This document shows, in pieces, positions 4,606-5,773 of a stretch of 5,773 bases of DNA. Location: positions 1 to 5,773 of the forward strand of contig JAPLBW010000201.1 of assembly GCA_026392555.1 (NCBI GenBank), given 5' to 3'. The notes beneath the pieces are model-generated. The model ran no database searches and was not told the origin of the DNA. It saw only the letters and a list, made by a program, of their open reading frames with translations. This DNA is from Actinomycetota bacterium. Lineage in GTDB: Bacteria; Actinomycetota; Actinomycetes; UBA12327. A program made the position numbers and the translations under genes. How positions within the stretch are numbered: the first letter of the stretch is position 1; each line of letters opens with the position of its first letter.

Positions 4606-5773
4606 TTAGTGCCGAGCTTTTCTCCCCTTGCGTGCAGTCTCCATCCTGCTTTCGACATCAGCGACCACGAGCACACCCACCAACTGCCCCGTGGAATCGT
4701 GCACCAAGAAGTCCTGCTTGGCTTTGGCCCGAAGGTCCGCAAGCATCGCCTCTCCTATTAGGTCGTATCCAATGACTGACTGATCGTCGACTCTGCGTGC
4801 TACCGAGGCAACATCGACCCAGGGGCGTCGGTCGATCGGTACGGCAGCAACAGCTTGTTCGTTGACGATCCCGACAGGTGCTCCCGCTGAGTCGGTGGTG
4901 ACGATAGAACGCGCATTAGCGGCGAACACCTGATTCATCGCCACAGCCAGCGGTGTATCCGCTTGGACACTGACGAAAGGCCTGACGAAATCTGCTACCG
5001 ACAAGGTACGTATGGCGGCCGTTAGACGTTCCTGAACCAACGTGGCCGAAGACCCAGTCCACACGAAGCCTGCAATGAGTGCGCACCACACAACAGTGAT
5101 GATGCTGGGATTATTGCCGCTGAGTCCCGCGAGCCCAAAGGGCAAAGAAACGATGAGCAGTGACACCACGCGACCAGCCCAGCAAGCCACGATCGTTGAG
5201 CGGTGCGCGTTTCCCGTGATCCCCCACAGCACGGCCCTGATGACATGTCCGCCATCCAGGGGTAAGCCGGGAAGGAGATTAAAGAATCCAACGAAGAGGT
5301 TCGCCACGGTGACTTGCAGCAATAAGACACCAACTATCCCCGTGGGCGCGAAGGTTCTTTCGAGCCCTAATCCGACTACGCCCAGCACTAATGAGACGGC
5401 GGGCCCGGCTACTGAAATAGCAAACTCACGCCAAGCCGTGGTGGGTGATTCGGCAATCTCTGACAAGCCACCAAAAATGTTGAGCCTGATCCCCAGGACG
5501 GGTATCCCAAAGGATCGAGCCACGAGCGTGTGGCTTAGTTCATGAATGAATACGGATACATAAAGCAACAACGCGAATATCAAGGCGACTGCATAGGCCC
5601 AAGAGCCAATACCTGGCACTCGATCCTGAACAACCGGTGCAAAAGTGACGGTGATCAACGCCGCGACGATGAACCAACTGCCGGACAGCAGCACGGGGAC
5701 ACCCTGCACTGACCCCAACCGGATTGATCTGTCGCGGTTTTGCGGTTTGTCGGATTTGTCCTCGTCAGCCGAG
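4606..5773 (-). CDS. M50 site-2 protease family protein with C-terminal CBS domains, 5' end outside window
   Basis: This is a membrane-embedded zinc metalloprotease of the S2P/SpoIVFB type with tandem CBS-like regions, which in the family often bind adenine nucleotides. Counting from the TTG at 5716-5718, HELSH (HExxH, H59, E60, H63) lies in a membrane helix and LLPGLPLDGG at 148-157 supplies the third zinc ligand, D155. Hydrophobic segments lie near 8-30, 41-58, 101-118, 127-149, 175-195 and 205-222. CBS-like sequence fills about 240-355, ending in a basic tail. The frame does not stop or start upstream of the TTG: it stays open to base 5773, adding 18 residues, of which RDRSIRLGSVQGVPV resembles the N-terminus of this family. 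The true start is therefore beyond the right edge. The substrate is unknown; anti-sigma factors are typical for S2Ps, but nothing here points to one. trmI follows after 11 bases, so the two are probably co-transcribed. Confidence 0.9.
   Translation of the reverse strand, partial: SADEDKSDKPQNRDRSIRLGSVQGVPVLLSGSWFIVAALITVTFAPVVQDRVPGIGSWAYAVALIFALLLYVSVFIHELSHTLVARSFGIPVLGIRLNIFGGLSEIAESPTTAWREFAISVAGPAVSLVLGVVGLGLERTFAPTGIVGVLLLQVTVANLFVGFFNLLPGLPLDGGHVIRAVLWGITGNAHRSTIVACWAGRVVSLLIVSLPFGLAGLSGNNPSIITVVWCALIAGFVWTGSSATLVQERLTAAIRTLSVADFVRPFVSVQADTPLAVAMNQVFAANARSIVTTDSAGAPVGIVNEQAVAAVPIDRRPWVDVASVARRVDDQSVIGYDLIGEAMLADLRAKAKQDFLVHDSTGQLVGVLVVADVESRMETARKGRKARH

Noticed and set aside
5022..5545. 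Open frames opposite or out of frame within the M50 gene
   Set aside because: They overlap membrane-segment codons of the protease in other frames and have no independent support.

Overview
The window is a piece of an actinobacterial (Actinomycetota) Pup-proteasome neighbourhood. Three things point there: a complete ARC/Mpa-type proteasomal ATPase ending in Gly-Gln-Tyr-Leu, a recognisable Dop (Pup deamidase/depupylase) next to it, and the usual companions on the other side (small ferredoxin, TrmI tRNA m1A58 methyltransferase, M50 site-2 protease with CBS domains). By eye the base composition is only mildly GC-rich, so a mid-GC, possibly uncultured, actinobacterium is more likely than a Streptomyces or Mycobacterium. 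The genus cannot be read from the sequence.

Layout, left to right. Bases 1-138 hold the 3' end of a ferredoxin-like gene on the + strand. It meets the tail of dop (- strand, 141-1540) with 2 bases between the stop codons. dop is broken: its first 204 codons and last 263 codons are well conserved but lie in different frames, and about 36 residues that the family has between them are missing. Upstream of dop, 38 bases away, is arc (1579-3264, -), intact with a strong ribosome binding site. A divergent intergenic region follows (3265-3433), holding a 10-bp palindrome and a repeated hexamer. Next is a ferredoxin on the + strand, whose tail meets trmI (3740-4594, -) with 3 bases between. trmI is the distal gene of a pair with an M50 metalloprotease (4606 to the right edge, -), which is cut by the window at its 5' end.

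How the genes work together. In the standard pathway ARC/Mpa unfolds pupylated proteins and threads them into the 20S core, while Dop prepares Pup for ligation and removes Pup from substrates. arc and dop here would be one transcript. pup and the 20S genes (prcB, prcA), which commonly follow dop, do not; the convergent ferredoxin occupies that place. TrmI methylates tRNA. The ferredoxin and the M50 protease are frequent neighbours of this locus, but their link to proteasome function is not established.

The main points to check are the dop lesion (real deletion or assembly error), the absence of pup after dop, the unclear start of the internal ferredoxin (in-frame ATG-AAG-GAG-TGA followed by a well-spaced Shine-Dalgarno but only an ATC codon), and the structured arc/ferredoxin intergenic region. 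I found no sign of a wholly new system, RNA genes, CRISPR or insertion sequences.
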